A DNA stretch of 64,000 bases from Paroedura picta (Eukaryota > Chordata > Lepidosauria > Squamata > Gekkonidae): positions 94,789,318-94,853,317 of the forward strand of contig NC_135372.1 in assembly GCF_049243985.1 (NCBI RefSeq), given 5' to 3'. The translations under genes were made by a program, and so were the position numbers. This document shows positions 19,728-32,455 of this stretch, in pieces; positions within the stretch are counted from its first letter, which is position 1, and every line of letters starts with the position of its first letter. The notes under the pieces were generated by a model. That model was not told the origin of the DNA. It made no database searches and saw nothing but the letters and a program-made list of their open reading frames with translations.

Positions 19728-22700
19728 CTGTACAGGAAAGTGAAAGGAGGTTTTCAGTTATGCTGTTCAGTTTATACAGTTGTTACAAAGCTGTTAAACA
19801 GTTTTTTAAAATGTCTTATAGTAGTAGTGCCTTTCAAGAAATAATTTTAATGAGAGTTGTATGTTTTAAGATAACTTGATAACAGCTGCATTACTGCACA
19901 AAACAAATTAATCCAAGCTTTCTCAACCAGAGATTTGTGAAACCCTGGAGATTCTTGATGGCCCTGGAAGGGTTTAGTAAATGGGTAGGAATTAATATAT
20001 CTGTAACCAGTAGTTGCTCTTATATTTGTGAAGAGCCCCTATGGAAGGAGCAGTGTCTGGGTGTCCGGACTCTGCTTCTGACTCCATGGGTCAATCCCGG
20101 CATGCGGGCACACCCAGATTGGGCCATCCCCTGAAGCGCCTGCCCACAGAAGTCAGCTGTGAAGCGCTCATACAGCCTCGCAGCCAGACGCTGCCTGCCC
20201 GCTGTGGAGGGTGCTCCCGTGGTGCCCTAGCCTACCTGCCGCTTGAACCTGCCACCAGCACGCGCAGCAGGCTGGCCGGCTGTGGAGCCGTCAGCCCAGC
20301 CACCAGTGGTACGACCAGGTAGGGCCGTGGTGGTGCTGTCGGGGGTGAAATGACCGTATATAGTTATGTCAACTCCCCTCCCCCCATGACCAATGATGGG
20401 CCTGTAGGGGGTGGGAAGAGAAGGGACCCCTGGTGGGCATCTTTTCCAACCATATTCTGCATGATCACACCAGTTCTGGGGGTTCTTAAAGCCAGATGAA
20501 TGTTTATTTATTTGTTTATATATTTGGACATTTCAGTGGTTTCTCAATGGTAAATAACTGTGAAAGGCTGAATTAATCAAAGCTTAATAGTGCCATCCTA
20601 AGCAAAATTCAAACCATCTCTAAACATCTCTTGCCTTGAAAGCCCCATGACTTGATGGAAAAAAAAAATTACATCCTTAAGCTCATTGACTTCAGTGGAC
20701 TTGGAAGGATATAAATTGACTTAAATTGTACAATCTTCCTAATGTGTGTAGTTCTGTGTGTAAAGTCCTCTCATCATTTCAGGTAATTTGGATGGTAGAA
20801 ACTGCTGGGAATGCTGTCATATCATGAAGAGGAAGAGGAAATTAGTTGCAACTTGGTGCTACTGTTACCAGCTATGCCTTCAGTCTCCTCAGGCACATAG
20901 TATCTACTCTTTGTTTTTTATGCAAGAAAAGAAGAGCAATCCATGTAGTCTTCTATGTTTTGCTCTGTGAATTGTTTCATTATTTGTCTACTTCTGCGTA
21001 CCATTTTAAAGTTTGCCTTCTTTATATTGCACCAGTTTGCCCATTTGCTTTGACACTCAATCTTATCTGTTAGCTGAAGCTAAAATGTTTGCTATGTCAT
21101 GGTCCAGATGTTTTCTTCTGTCTGTCTGCCCACATGGTATATGGTATCAGACCCATTCCTTCTTAAAAGGGCTTATTAATAAGGAAAGCCTGATAGAACT
21201 TTAGATAACATAAATATCACTAAACAGGATCACACCAAGAATGTTTGCCAGTCAGAATAAAAACAAGTCTGATCTTGATAGGCCAATCATCTTAATCAGC
21301 ACCAGGCTGCTTCATGTGGAATAAAAGGAGGCAAACTTTAAACTAAGGTGACTGCAGGTTCAAAATTGACTGTTTTAAGTTGTATGTTCACACTGGGGCA
21401 AAACATATATATTTAGATTTTTTACTGTTCATAGAACAGACTTGTTCTCCAATATAGTTCTTCAGTACTGATCTACATTTAGCCTTTAGCTGTTGTAGCT
21501 GTGGAGCTGTTTTCAGCCACTACTTTCCCTTAATTCTCTTTATGACAAAAGACCAGTAACATTGTGTTTTCATCACAGCTCTGGCTACTTGATTTTTCAA
21601 ATTATTGTACTCATTTGTACAATAAACAAGGCTGAAGAGGTTCATTTGGTAAAAATAAAAAATTAGAAAAGGTCCAGTTGCACTTTGAAGACTAATTAAG
21701 TTTTATTTCAGTACTTAGTCTTCAAAGTGCTTCAAGACTCTGGTTTGTTTTTGCTGCAACAGACAAGCATAGCTAGTCCTCTAGGTTTGTAAAAAGTAGT
21801 TGTCTTTAAGTTTGGTTTGTTGTCTTTACAGCAGCAACTAATATTGCAGATTTTTTGGAATCTTTCAGAAATTCCACTTTACCATTAAAACTGATTTTCA
21901 AATGACTTTAGTATGTATCAAGGCATACCAAGTTAAAGAAGTCCAGGAGTTTGTGACTTTGCTTATTGCGAATACCAATGAAGCCAGTATACATGGTGTA
22001 AGTAGCACAACCACCTATTTTTTACATTCTGCTTAAATTAAATATTGTTATTGGATCAATGTAAGGGTAGATTCTAAATTTTGCTGCCAAACAGACATTA
22101 AGCAACTCTTAGGGGCTTTTTGCACGCCTTCAAAATCGCACAATGGTTGCCAATTGGAAACGCTATTGATTTGCCATAACGCACGACGTCGTAGACAATC
22201 TGCCACACACCTGAAACCAATCTGCAAAAAGCGCTTCCTTGTAGCGCTTTCAGGGGAATCCCAAAAAGTGGATTCACCCTCCGGAAAGCGCTACACTCTT
22301 GCAACCAATCTGCAACACTAGCGAAAAAGACCTGTGTGTTAACATTGTTGCGGTTTCTTCAAAGTCCCTCCTCCTGAGCCTGTCCTCCAAACTTCCGGCG
22401 AAGCGATCACCATTTTTTTTCTCCGAGCGAGCGGGGATAAACGCACCAGCGAGCCTCTTTCTGTTTAGAGGCTTCCCTGGCTTCAGTCCTTCACCTTTAG
22501 TCACTAAGCACAAACCACAGAAAAGCCCGTTTGCTGAAATAAAGTCCCTTTATTTTTTACACGTTAATTCAGCCGAAAATCGGGCCCGTGAGAGGGGGGG
22601 GATTTTTTTTTAATCACTCGAGGCAGCGTGGCAACGATCATACGATCAAACGACAGCTCACATTAGGCAGCTGGATGGGTCTCTCCAATGCAACGAATCT

Positions 22701-25700
22701 ACACAGATTCGTTACAATGGGTCTGTTTTTTTTTTTTTTAAACCTTTCTTAAAGGGAAAGGGGCTGTTTGGGAGCATGCTAACGGCTGCCCATTGGCTGC
22801 TTGACGGCCAGGGGCGGGACGAGCTTGGCAATAGCGCTTCCTTTTCTGCCGAGACCAGAAGCTGTGGGAAACGCTACAAAACGCAACTGGATTCCACTAC
22901 AAAGGCAGGTATGCATAACGACGAATTCCACTATTTTAAATGGCGATTTTTCATTCAGTGACCAATTTGCAACAAAGATCCCGGTGCGTAAAGCCCCTTA
23001 CTCTAACACTGTAAAGTCTGACCTTAGCAATTACAAATTGTTCCAGATGGCCCCGTACCTGCCATTCTGAAACATTCATCACTGAAAGGATAAAGGAAAA
23101 ATAAACCATATGTCCCATAAATTACCAGCACATAATATACATGTCTCTGACACATGGTGTTCAAACTATCTTGTATGGCTTTGAATTCCCTTCTTAAGAA
23201 TTTATTGTTCATGTCTCAGAAGACTTTATACAGGCAAACTGATATTCTAACGTCTCACTCCTGTATATGAGGACTAAAACTATATAATGTTAATACATGA
23301 GAAATTGTTAGGACATGGGGTCTATGTAGCTTCTTTCAGAAAACAAGCAGAGCTTACAGCAGGTGATACTTCCCAAACGAGATGGGGGAGAGACAGAAGT
23401 AGTCAAGAAATGTGTACAGTGAACTTTTACACTGCTTGAGGCTTCTCAAGGGACTTCATAACTGATTGAAGCAGTGGTCCCCAACCTTTTTATCACCGGG
23501 GACCGGTCAATGGTTGAGAATTTTACTGAGGCCTGGGGGGGGGGGTAGTCTTTTGCCAAGGGACGTCGCCACCGTCTGAGCCCCTGCTCCACTTGCTTTC
23601 CTGCTGGTGCCCCTGACTTCCCGCCACCCACTGGGGGCGCTGCCAGCAGCAGCTGCGCAGTGCCATGCTGCCGGGGAGCCCCAGCCATGGCGGCCGCCGG
23701 AGAGCACCAAAGGTGAACCGGTGGCAGAGTGGCAGGGCAGCCCCCAAGGCAGCAGCCGGGGAGGAGGAGGAGGAGCCATGGCCTGGCACCAACTGATCCA
23801 TGGACCGGTCCCAGTCCTTGGACCAGGGGTTGGGGACCACTGGATTAAAGCACAAACAAGTTCATTATAAAATCAGTGAATATTTGACATGTAAGGGGCC
23901 TAAATAGTTTAACAAGCACCATTCCAATTACAATCCATCCTGAAGGCCTTCTGGAAAAGAGTAGTCTAAGAAGTTATTTATCTTAGTAGCACATGTAGCA
24001 TGTGCTACAAGGTCCATGGATCCAGGAGCCCCACAGTGCTGTATGGTTAGGGGGGCTTCATATTGTGATCGTTAGGGGATCTTCATACATGTGATTCATG
24101 GACTGCAAGAATGAAAAAAAGGCAATACACATGCTCAGTTAGTGACTAAGCTTGCACATTGCTCTTTGACCATGCATGCAGGCCACAAGCTGCATAAGTA
24201 TGAAGATCCCCTTAGATATTGGGACATTGCATTATGTATCTCACCAAGGTTCAAGAAGCTGCTTCTGAAGTTCCATCTATCCCTGGGTCAGGACATCCAT
24301 GGTCGCTTGTGTGGCTCTGCTACGGCCCCACAAATCCTTAAATTGGCTCAGATGCCATGGGCCCCACAAATCCTTAAACTAGGCCTGCCTCCCAGGCTTT
24401 TAAGAATGAACACATTTTAAATAGCTCAAGGCATAAGCAGGTTCCCTATTCATTTTTCCTTTAACTTGATTGACATTACAATAATGTCACTTACTTCAGT
24501 GGTCTGCAATCACCATTGGAAAAATTAGGTGTATTTTAGCATGTATTCTGGAGAACTCATCCTGGGGAGTTCATTTTGGCTAGCACATTATACATGGCAT
24601 TTTATATTGTTATTGTTATTGTTATTGTTATTGTTATTGTTATTGTTGTATTTATACCCCACTTCCCCCCCAAAGGCTCGAGGCGGCTTACATAACCCCA
24701 TCCCCTAAAAACCATAAAATAACAATAATTCCAATAAATTTACAATAGTTGGTAACCAATTGGTCACAGTGGCAACAATGATGGCTTAATCTTACTCATT
24801 TAGTCTCCGCATCCTCAACTACGGGAGGGGGGGTGACACTCTCTACCGCCAGTTTGTGAGGGGGGGGGCTGATCTTTTTACCGCCCGACCTCAACTATAA
24901 GCCTGGCGGAAGAGCTCCGTCTTACAGGCCCTGCGGAATGCTGGTAATTCCCGCAGGGCCCTCAGCTCTTCCGGGAGCTCATTCCACCAGGTTGGGGCCA
25001 GGACCAAGAAGGCCCTGGCCCTGGTCGAGGCCAGGCGGGCTTCCTTGGGGCCGGGAATGACCAATATGTTAGCCCCCGCAGAGCGTAAAGCATTATAGAA
25101 TTCTTCACATGTAAGTGCTGGCTTTCAGTGGTAACAAATGCAAAACTGTTAAAGACTTTAAAAACAAAAAATGTTCCATTCTTAACTCATCTTTACATTC
25201 ACAATCTAAAGGCACTGGTTTACCACTACTGCCACACAATTTGGTTTGCAAATTAGTAGTTACACTGATCTAGTACAGTGTACTAGAACACTGGCTGTGA
25301 AATAAGCCATTTCCAAATGTGAATGATTGTATAGGAAATATAACATAATTGTGGCAACTCTGTTTATAAATATAAAACACCTTCTTTACTGAAAAAATCA
25401 ATAAAATATACACGAGTCTCTGAATAAAATATGCCAAAGTTCTTTTTGAAATTGATTTTGAAAATGTGAGTCACATATATTACTCTGTAAATATACACAA
25501 GAATTATCATACCCATTTGATGATATCAACAGCAACTTCCTCAAAGAACAGTTTTAAAGAAAGTATGCTGCTTGGGAGTATACATCATCCTATCCTACTG
25601 AGTTATAAAGCTGTTTAAGAAGTCATCACTAAGCATAACACTACCATCAGACTTGTTGGAAATAAACATTACCAATTTCACTGGCTGTTTCTTCCAAGTA

Positions 25701-28700
25701 ATCATGTTGAATATTCTGTTGTTACTACTCTTACAGTGTAAGGGCACTTTGCATGAATGATTCTATGTGAGTCAGTTTTAACTCCGCATAATCTTTGGGG
25801 GGGTTATAAATTAATAGATCTGATCGATATCCACCTTGAAGAACCAATCTTCACTTTGGGATGTGGATTTTGAATGAAGTTTGACAGCTGGTGATAGGCA
25901 GCAGCATGATTGTGTTTGCCACTGCTAAGGAGAAGGCAGCAGGATTTGCACTTGTGTTATTCCAGCCTTAGTGCTGCAGTTGTTGGTTAGTAATTTAATT
26001 TTAATTGTGGGAAAATGTAGTGTAAATGAATGAATATATCGCATGAAATTGACATGCATACTTGGAGACAAGTCTTAACCCCCCCCCAAAAAAAAGAAAC
26101 GGGCCACGGGGTATTCGTAATTGTTAAGCCCAACCAGATTCCCAGAACAGTTTCCATGGCTTGCACCTGTTTGGGGCAGCATTAAACAAGAAATCTTGGC
26201 AAGACAACACGAAAGTTTCCTAATCCAAGGATAGCAACTGAAATGCTTGATCTTCATAGGACAATTAGGAAAAAATGTTGCTATGTTTAGTGTTTTCAAT
26301 TCTCTTAATTAGCTAGATGATCAGCTTCATCAGACTGAACCTTGAATAAATAGAAAATCAGAACTGGCATTCCTCTTTATGACTGAGATCTTGCAGCAAT
26401 TACTTTCTATGGGTGAAATGTTTTTAAAAAGAGAATTTGGGAGGGGCATCCTTCTTGACTGATTACAGATGCTCATGGTTTTGATGAATTCCAGAGGAAT
26501 AGCTGTGTTAACCCTGTCTTTCTACACATATTTATATCCTCTTAAATCCACTGAAGGCAATGGGCTTATGGGGGTGTAACTCTGTTTAGTTTGGCACTGT
26601 TAGTTTGTTTCAGGAAGCAGCTGATACTTGGAGAGCCAATGTGGTGGTCTACAACCCATTTTGCAATGGCTACACTCTTGAATCTGGAAGATTTTATGTA
26701 TCTCCATTCGTATCTGTGTATGTGCAAGAGAACATTAGAAACAGCAAACACAAAATGCTTTGATATGCGAGAGGTGCATACTCTTTTGTTCTGTGCCAAG
26801 CTCAGATGTATACAAGACATGCACCGTAATTACTCCAAATAGTAATTATTGGCAATAAGACTGACTTTGAAAATGTGAGTCACATAATTCGATATCTGTA
26901 ATGAGAGAAAGAAAAACTAGGTCTCAATTGAGTTCTGATTAAATATAACTGAAGTGAATTAGTGTAATTCCCTGTGCTGATCAGGAATTAATCTTATCAA
27001 TGAAAGGCTCATTGAATGGCCTCTGAAAATTATAATTTCTTAGCATCCTGGTCTCCATTTGAAAGAAGAATGGTACACAGTCTTTTTTTTGGGTTTTGGT
27101 TTTAAATTTTCAGCCTTTAGTCATATACTGCAATAATTCTGTTTAGATTTTCTTGTTCTGATGACTAAATTTAGGATAGATTATTGTTTTGCCTGGGTTG
27201 ATTTTAGGAATATATCACTAAACAACAAATGAAACAAAATGTACCACAAGAAAGAGTAGATGATCTTTTTTGTCACTTGTACTTCTTGGATGTGTTGATC
27301 CTACTGTTAGACCAGTTTGGGTGTCCTTGCACAGTTCCTGGGTCCCTGTGTTGGCCCAGTTTAAACATGCAAAGAGAACATAGCACCAAGCTGCTTAAAA
27401 GAATAAAATAGTTTTATTTAGAAAGGAAACAATTTTGTATATAGAGAAAGTCCTGTTTAACTTGTTCTCTATTCATTTTGCCTGTTCTGGAGGCAAGCAG
27501 GGAGGAAGTGAGTTCAAAGAAGCAGGAAGTCTCCTACTGAGCCAATCAGGACTCTGGAGAAGATTACTTGAAAAACTTCAGGAAGTTCATAATCTAACTA
27601 TGCTAAATACACATCTCCTCTGGTGCCCCCTGTATGATATTCTCCATATCCTTTTGAATTATGAACACCACAGATCTTGCATATTTCAAACAAAATGTTC
27701 TTCAGAAAAATATTGTGAGGATAAAATAAGTAAGCCAGTATCTTCCACTTCATGAGAAAAGCTTGTAAAAAGTATGCAGAATCAGGACTCCCCTTAAAGT
27801 GACTTCCTTTTTTAAAAGTTAAAATCCATAGTTTTATGACATACGATCATAGGATTTATGACTATAATAGCCTTATTTGAACTGATGCTGTAGAAGTAAA
27901 TCTTTTTAAAACCACAGTTGTAACTAAATAATACAATCTGATACATCCCATTGTCTGTCTTAATTGCCTTACTGAGAAATTTTCCAATCAAATAATTCCT
28001 TAATCCCAGTTCATGAAGAAATCACTCATCACCCTTTTTAGCATCAACATTGCCTTTTTAGCAATGTTACAATTGTCAAAAAAAAAGCCAAGCAAAAATT
28101 ATCCCCTCAATATTCCCATATGTTCTGAGTCAGAACTGATAATTTATAGAGGGGAAAATATGAAACGTTTAGTGATAAATCATTGCTGGATCCTGACATG
28201 GCTTAAGTAAGTCCCCAGGACAGAGTAAAATGATACTTGATCAAAAGTGCATGTAACTTCTGATTGCCTGTGTTTGGGATGGCAACAGAACACAGCCTAA
28301 GAATACAACTAGCTCCATTCATCTGCATTGAATCTGGTGAGGTCTTATTCTGTTCCTTTGTGCCACAAGGTGACTTATCTAGTGAATGTAAACTATTTGC
28401 TTAAGAATGTATAAATATTTCTTGGCAGTCTATTACTGCCTAAGCCCTACTTGACACAAAACATTGCATTTATGGTGGTTTGGTGATGGCTTGTAAAACT
28501 TATTGCTGAGCAGAAAGTTAAAAGAAAATCCATATGTGGCTGAAAGCTGCTGATTGTGTTATATACATGTCCCTTGGTGTGATCACTGTGCAATCCCACA
28601 TGGGATACTGCATGGACCTGCCACACTGCCATGTGTGATGGCTCAGCTGATGCTTTAATGAACATTTTACTATTTCATTTCTCTAGTAACAGTCCTAGTA

Positions 28701-29386
28701 GGGTTTTCATTGGGGATTATCATTTCCCACTATGATTGGTCTCTTCCCATAATTTCAATTAGGTACCCAGATATGAACTTTAAAAATGCAGCTTTTTAAA
28801 GATCATAAGATCTTCCAGACCTACTCAGTGATATTTAGATAGTGTTCTCTTTTTTCTTTTAATAAGGCTTCTGATGAGGTAAAAGTCTAACAAGTGTCCA
28901 CTATTTTTGCAGGCTTATGTGAAGTCTCAAAGCAGACGGCATCTTTAACAAGTGAGATTTTCTCCCTGAGAGGCATTAGAATCTTAAATGATCTCAGAAT
29001 AAATGGATTTGCCAGTGAAGTGTTGAAGCCTTCCCTGGTTAAATAACAACAACAACAATACTCACACGCCAGAGTATCTATCCTAAATTATAGCTCTCAG
29101 AGCACTCTAGTTCCATCTTTAATCCCAAAAACCTTACATGCAAAGTAAAAGTATTTACTTTAATTTAAAACCCAGTTATTGTGCCAGCCAGATATTGTAT
29201 GACTGAGTGGCAATATGCCACTGCTGCCATGTAATATGAGGTAACACAGGTTTCTTACCCTGTTACAATTTCAAAAGGTGGCAGCTCCTCCAGCTCCTTG
29301 GGCTTTTCTGCCTCCTCTGCATTTTCCGCATTTTCAGCCTTTTCACCATTCTGGGGAGGTTGGGGCTCCTCCTGTTTTTCAGCCAT
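19187..29386 (-). CDS. APOBEC2: APOBEC2, muscle-type APOBEC protein, complete CDS in 2 exons
   Basis: A zinc-coordinating cytidine-deaminase-fold protein, expressed mainly in heart and skeletal muscle in mammals, where no clear deaminase substrate is established. The coding exons 29259-29386 (128 nt) and 19187-19727 (541 nt) join as ACAGG|G..GAACGG to give 222 aa (human 224). The N-terminus is Glu/Ala-rich (GEKAENAENAEEAEK, 14-28), followed by LEELPPFEIVTGERLP. The core has EDEHAAAHAEDAFF and SSSPCMSCADR, so the zinc ligands H95, C125, C128 and catalytic E97 are intact. Then ILVGRLFMWEEPEIQAALK, RIMKPQDFEYVWKNFVEQEE and PWEDIQENF, ending AEVLQ. The ATG at 29386 is chosen by homology; an in-frame upstream ATG at 29443 gives no homologous residues. 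The intron of 9.5 kb is full of transposons. Confidence 0.97.
19914..20570. mobile_element. hAT-type element with GC-rich core, perfect 8-bp target duplication
   Basis: Ends CAAGCTTTCTCAACC and, reversed, CAGCCTTTCACAG. Flanked by AATTAATC at 19906-19913 and AATTAATC at 20571-20578. The left part (GAAACCCTGGAGATTCTTGATGG) is typical of Charlie-like hAT copies in vertebrates. The middle (20030-20330) is GC-rich and unrelated to the other hATs here. It is non-autonomous and lies in the APOBEC2 intron. Confidence 0.88.
20579..21665. other. APOBEC2 intron, no feature seen
   Basis: Intronic AT-rich sequence. Short ORFs at 20.79-21.2 kb have no recognisable product and no splice context. Confidence 0.4.
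21666..21775. repeat. Family X repeat, copy 2, with perfect 16-bp inverted arms
   Basis: GCACTTTGAAGACTAA at 21680-21695 is mirrored by its exact reverse complement at 21715-21730 with a 19-bp loop. The outer sequence (GGTCCAGTTG..CAAGACTCTGG) matches the family module TCCAGTAGCACTTTAAGACTAA. Confidence 0.6.
22112..22997 (+). mobile_element. Harbinger-like non-autonomous DNA transposon, copy 1
   Basis: The terminal repeats are GGGGCTTTTTGCACGC and, reversed, GGGGCTTTACGCACCG. The 3-bp target duplication TTA is at 22109-22111 and 22998-23000. A 3-bp duplication of TTA type with GGG-starting ends fits PIF/Harbinger; the family call is inference. At 886 bp it has no transposase frame. It is nearly the same as the copy at 50352, with internal landmarks such as CGATCATACGATCAAACGAC. 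It lies in the APOBEC2 intron. Confidence 0.82.
23001..23463. other. APOBEC2 intron, no feature seen
   Basis: Nothing recognised between the Harbinger-like element and hAT copy 4. Confidence 0.4.
23472..23842 (+). mobile_element. hAT-type MITE, GGTCCCCAACC family, copy 4
   Basis: Ends CAGTGGTCCCCAACC and GGTTGGGGACCACTG. Flanks GATTGAAG (23464-23471) and GATTAAAG (23843-23850) match in 7 of 8. The core is shared with copies 1 and 2 (CAGCAGTAGCTGCGCAGTGCC-like stretch near 23650). Confidence 0.92.
23851..24604. other. APOBEC2 intron, no feature seen
   Basis: A local near-duplication of GGCCCCACAAATCCTTAAA occurs at about 24322 and 24360. Otherwise nothing recognised. Confidence 0.4.
24605..25100 (-). 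repeat. L2 LINE 3' end with terminal (TTATTG)n tract
   Basis: The minus strand reads the L2 C-terminal block ([35 protein letters not shown]), a 3' UTR, the ending GTGGGGTATAAATAC and then a TTATTG-unit tail at 24607-24655. Strongly 5'-truncated. The GC content and readable C-terminus suggest it is younger than the 5.3-kb L2. Confidence 0.85.
25101..29258. other. APOBEC2 intron 1, right part, nothing recognised
   Basis: About 4.1 kb of AT-rich intron. No exon, SINE or DNA transposon could be supported; degenerate repeats may be present but were not recognised. Confidence 0.4.
29259..29386 (-). CDS. APOBEC2: APOBEC2 coding exon 1
   Basis: Encodes MAEKQEEPQPPQNGEK.. to ..LPPFEIVT plus two bases of Gly43; donor ACAGG|GTAAGAA. 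The acidic N-terminus is longer in AEN/AEE units than I recall for human. Confidence 0.95.
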
Positions 29387-30240
29387 ACTGCAGGAATGGG
29401 GGTCCAATGATCCCTGCAGAGGAAAGTAAGCGCTGCCCTGCAAGCTGTTCTTGGTCTGCAGAAGTGGAAATGTGACAGGAGAGGCAAGGAGCTGAAGGCT
29501 CCAGCCGTAGACACAGTTGTCAAGAACTATATATGGAACCCTAGCAGCAGCAGCAGGGGTGGGAGCAGGCTAGGATGACCCCAGCACTCTCAGATGTCGC
29601 TTCACCCTCACTTTCACTCTGGCCCCTGCCTCTCTCTGGCCCCTTTTATTTTAAATATGAAGTGACGAGTTCAGTGTGGGCGGATTAGGTAATGGGTGGA
29701 AAATGCTGAATGCAGAAGTGCCTATTTATCCATGGCCATGACAGAAGTCTGGCTCCAAGCAGAGCACGCCATTGTCCTACGTTCTGGGACTTACTAGGGT
29801 GCCCTCCTCCTGCCCTTGAGGGACCAGCCTTCCAGAACGAACAGGAAGAGGCAGGTATAATTCCACCACTTGCTTATTTTAAATCACTTCTCTTATTGGG
29901 TAGAGTTGAACCAAAGGTTTAACGGGGTCTTTCATTATGCCCTCTTTTAGATTCCTATCATGAAAATTGTGGCTCTTCTGATACCTGTTTCCAGAGGGAA
30001 TATACTAAAGAAATGGAGACCCAAAGATTATTTAGAATCAACTTTGTATCATGTCCACACACTGAAAGTACTTTAGGTGAGATAAGGTATTCAGCTAGCA
30101 TAAGGTAACCTGAACCTCCACTGATTTCGGCATTGTCTGTGTCTTTTTTATCTCTCACAGGAAGCCTGTTTCACAGGGTCTGTCATTTCTGAAAGATTTA
30201 GGCAACATAGTGCAATGTAATGTCAGTTTAAAAGGGTGAG
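29387..30240. other. APOBEC2 5' flank / promoter region
   Basis: Sequence upstream of the APOBEC2 ATG. The minus strand has an AT-rich TTTAAAATAAAAG stretch near 29645-29658 that could serve as a TATA- or MEF2-like site about 260 bp from the ATG. This is pattern only. Confidence 0.3.
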
Positions 30241-30400
30241 CCTTTCAGATGGGTAGTCTGCAGCAACAAAACAAAACAGGAATCCAATGCACCTTAAATA
30301 CTAACAAAGGTTTACACTGGAATACATTCTTGGTCTCTAAAAGGTGCCACCAGAATTCTGTTTTGTCTTTTGAGTCATCTTTCAAATTTTTGCTGCTTTG
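30240..30400. repeat. Family X repeat, copy 3
   Basis: GCACCTTAAATACTAACAAAGG, then TGGTCTCTAAAAGGTGCCACCAGAATTCTG: two facing modules of the same family with a short middle. Confidence 0.5.
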
Positions 30401-31994
30401 TAGTCTGATTGTAAATGCTTTGCTCAGGTGAAACAGTAAAAATTCTGGGACAAATACAGCAGGAACGGAGATAATAAAATAATGTGCAAATGAAAATGGG
30501 AAGATGAAAATTGTGCTGCTAACTAGTGCTCGAGTGTGCCATAGAATATGCATCTGGTTTAAATTAAGAGGAAAAACTGGTGAATTATTTGACCCATAGT
30601 AGATTTAAGTGTAGATCAAGAGGATGGCAAAGAGTGAATGTGGGGCTTGTTGCATTTTGCTTATTGGAATTTACTGGGCATGCAGTCATTCTGAGGGGGA
30701 AAACAGAGTGCAGTGTCCTATTTTTACAAGCATGGGTTTAGGATGTCTGCATTACTGTACACTGAGCTAAGCAAAACTTCCTGGGGATTCCCTGGAATGT
30801 TTTTAATGTAGGAAGTAGATTAAAATATTTAAAATTTCATCAAACATTTAGTTCTTAATGTTGTCTGAAAGTGTGTATGTGGTATTTGTATAATAGCTTT
30901 GTACCTTTTTTTCTATATACTTTCCCCATTCTTAGCCTTATTTTAAAATTTGCTCCAGGTTTCTGAATCAATTGATAGCCTTCAGGTAGGGTGGTTTGGG
31001 GCTGTTTGTGCTGTATGTGATTGCAAAATCCCTCTGGACACCCTAAAGGTTGATAAATCTTCTCTATAAGTAAGAGTTGTTATGGAACTATCGCTGCTTC
31101 TTCCTCATACGTGTATGATTCCTCCTCTCCCTCCCCTGCGTCATCCCATTTATTTTTATTGGAGATTTTCTGTGGTTACTTGCTCCAAAATAAACTACTT
31201 ACACACAATTTAAAAGGTCATTTGGCTATTTGCTGCACATAGCTGTTTCAGTGTATGTTGCTACCCGCACCAGTTACTGTGGCATGGTGAACAAACATTG
31301 TGCATTTGGCAAACTGCCTCTGATGAGGTGGGCTTCACTTATAAATACGGGAGAACAAAAACTGTGAAACAGTCCCACATGGAGAGAATTTTTTTTTAAT
31401 GGCACATGGATAGTATATGTTAAGATGCACTGTTTTTTCCTCTCCTCTTTGTGGTAACTATGCTTGAATTCCAGCATCCCAGATCAATCAGTGTCAACTT
31501 TGACATTTTAAGAAAGAATTGCGGGGATGGGAATCCTGAGCTGCTGAGTGATCGCTCTTTCCTGCCCCTTCTCATGTCCCTCTGACCCACTTTATTTTTG
31601 GAAGCTCTGGGCTGCTGGATGAATCAGGGCCCCATCATTCTTGCTGCTTTAGCTTTCACTGGAGCCAGCCAAGCTGTACAGATCAATGCTAAGCTTTAAT
31701 CTAATCTCTGGAATGTGATGCTGGGATGGTGGCTCTTTCTTGTCCCCCAGCTGCTACTGAACTCCTTCTAGGGGAGTGCTGCTGGGCTCACGTATAGACA
31801 GATCATTATAGGCTGTGTGGGGCCAGGTCTGTGGGAGGGAACAATAGATGTACAGTGTGCTCTGCAAGTTGGTGCAGCATAATCTTCTCAATTTATTTTT
31901 CTTGTTAGTTCTTGTCCAAAGTTTGCCCCTGTCCAAAGAGACTTAAATGGGCAGAGATTGTCTTCCCCCAGGCAAGAAAAATTATGCCTTTCCT
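30401..31994. other. Intergenic, nothing recognised
   Basis: Ordinary AT-rich intergenic sequence between APOBEC2 and an L2 fragment. Confidence 0.4.
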
Positions 31995-32455
31995 GGACAT
32001 TTTGTTCAAGCAAGAAAAATCTGCTCAGGGTCCCTGTCCCTAAGGAAATCGAACTGGCCTCAACCAGAACCAGGGCCTTTTTGGCTGTAGCTCCAGCCTG
32101 GCGGAACACTCTGCCAGTTTAGATCAGAGTTTCGGCAGTTCCTCAGGACACGTAAGCCAGAGCTACTCCGTCAGGCCTATGGTTGAGGCCAGAAGTAACA
32201 TCTATCAACGTTGGCCTCTTTGTCTGATACCACCAGGATGAGAACATAAGAGAAAACACCTGGTCAGTTTTAATACTTCATATTGAATACTTCATTTATT
32301 ATTTCAATTGTATAATATTTTAATAATCTTATATTTTTATTAATCTTGAATTTTACGTAGGGATTCTATGTATGGCACATGAAGTAATCTGCCCTAAATT
32401 TCTGAAGACAGGGTGGAATATAAATCCCATAATAAACACACAAACAAACAAACAA
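31995..32455 (+). repeat. L2 LINE 3' fragment
   Basis: The plus strand shows a decayed form of the L2 C-terminal block (ACCAGGGCCTTTTTGGCTGT..CCAGCCTGGCGGAACAC) and a 3' end GGTGGAATATAAATCCC, closing with an ACAAACAAAC tail. Confidence 0.75.
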
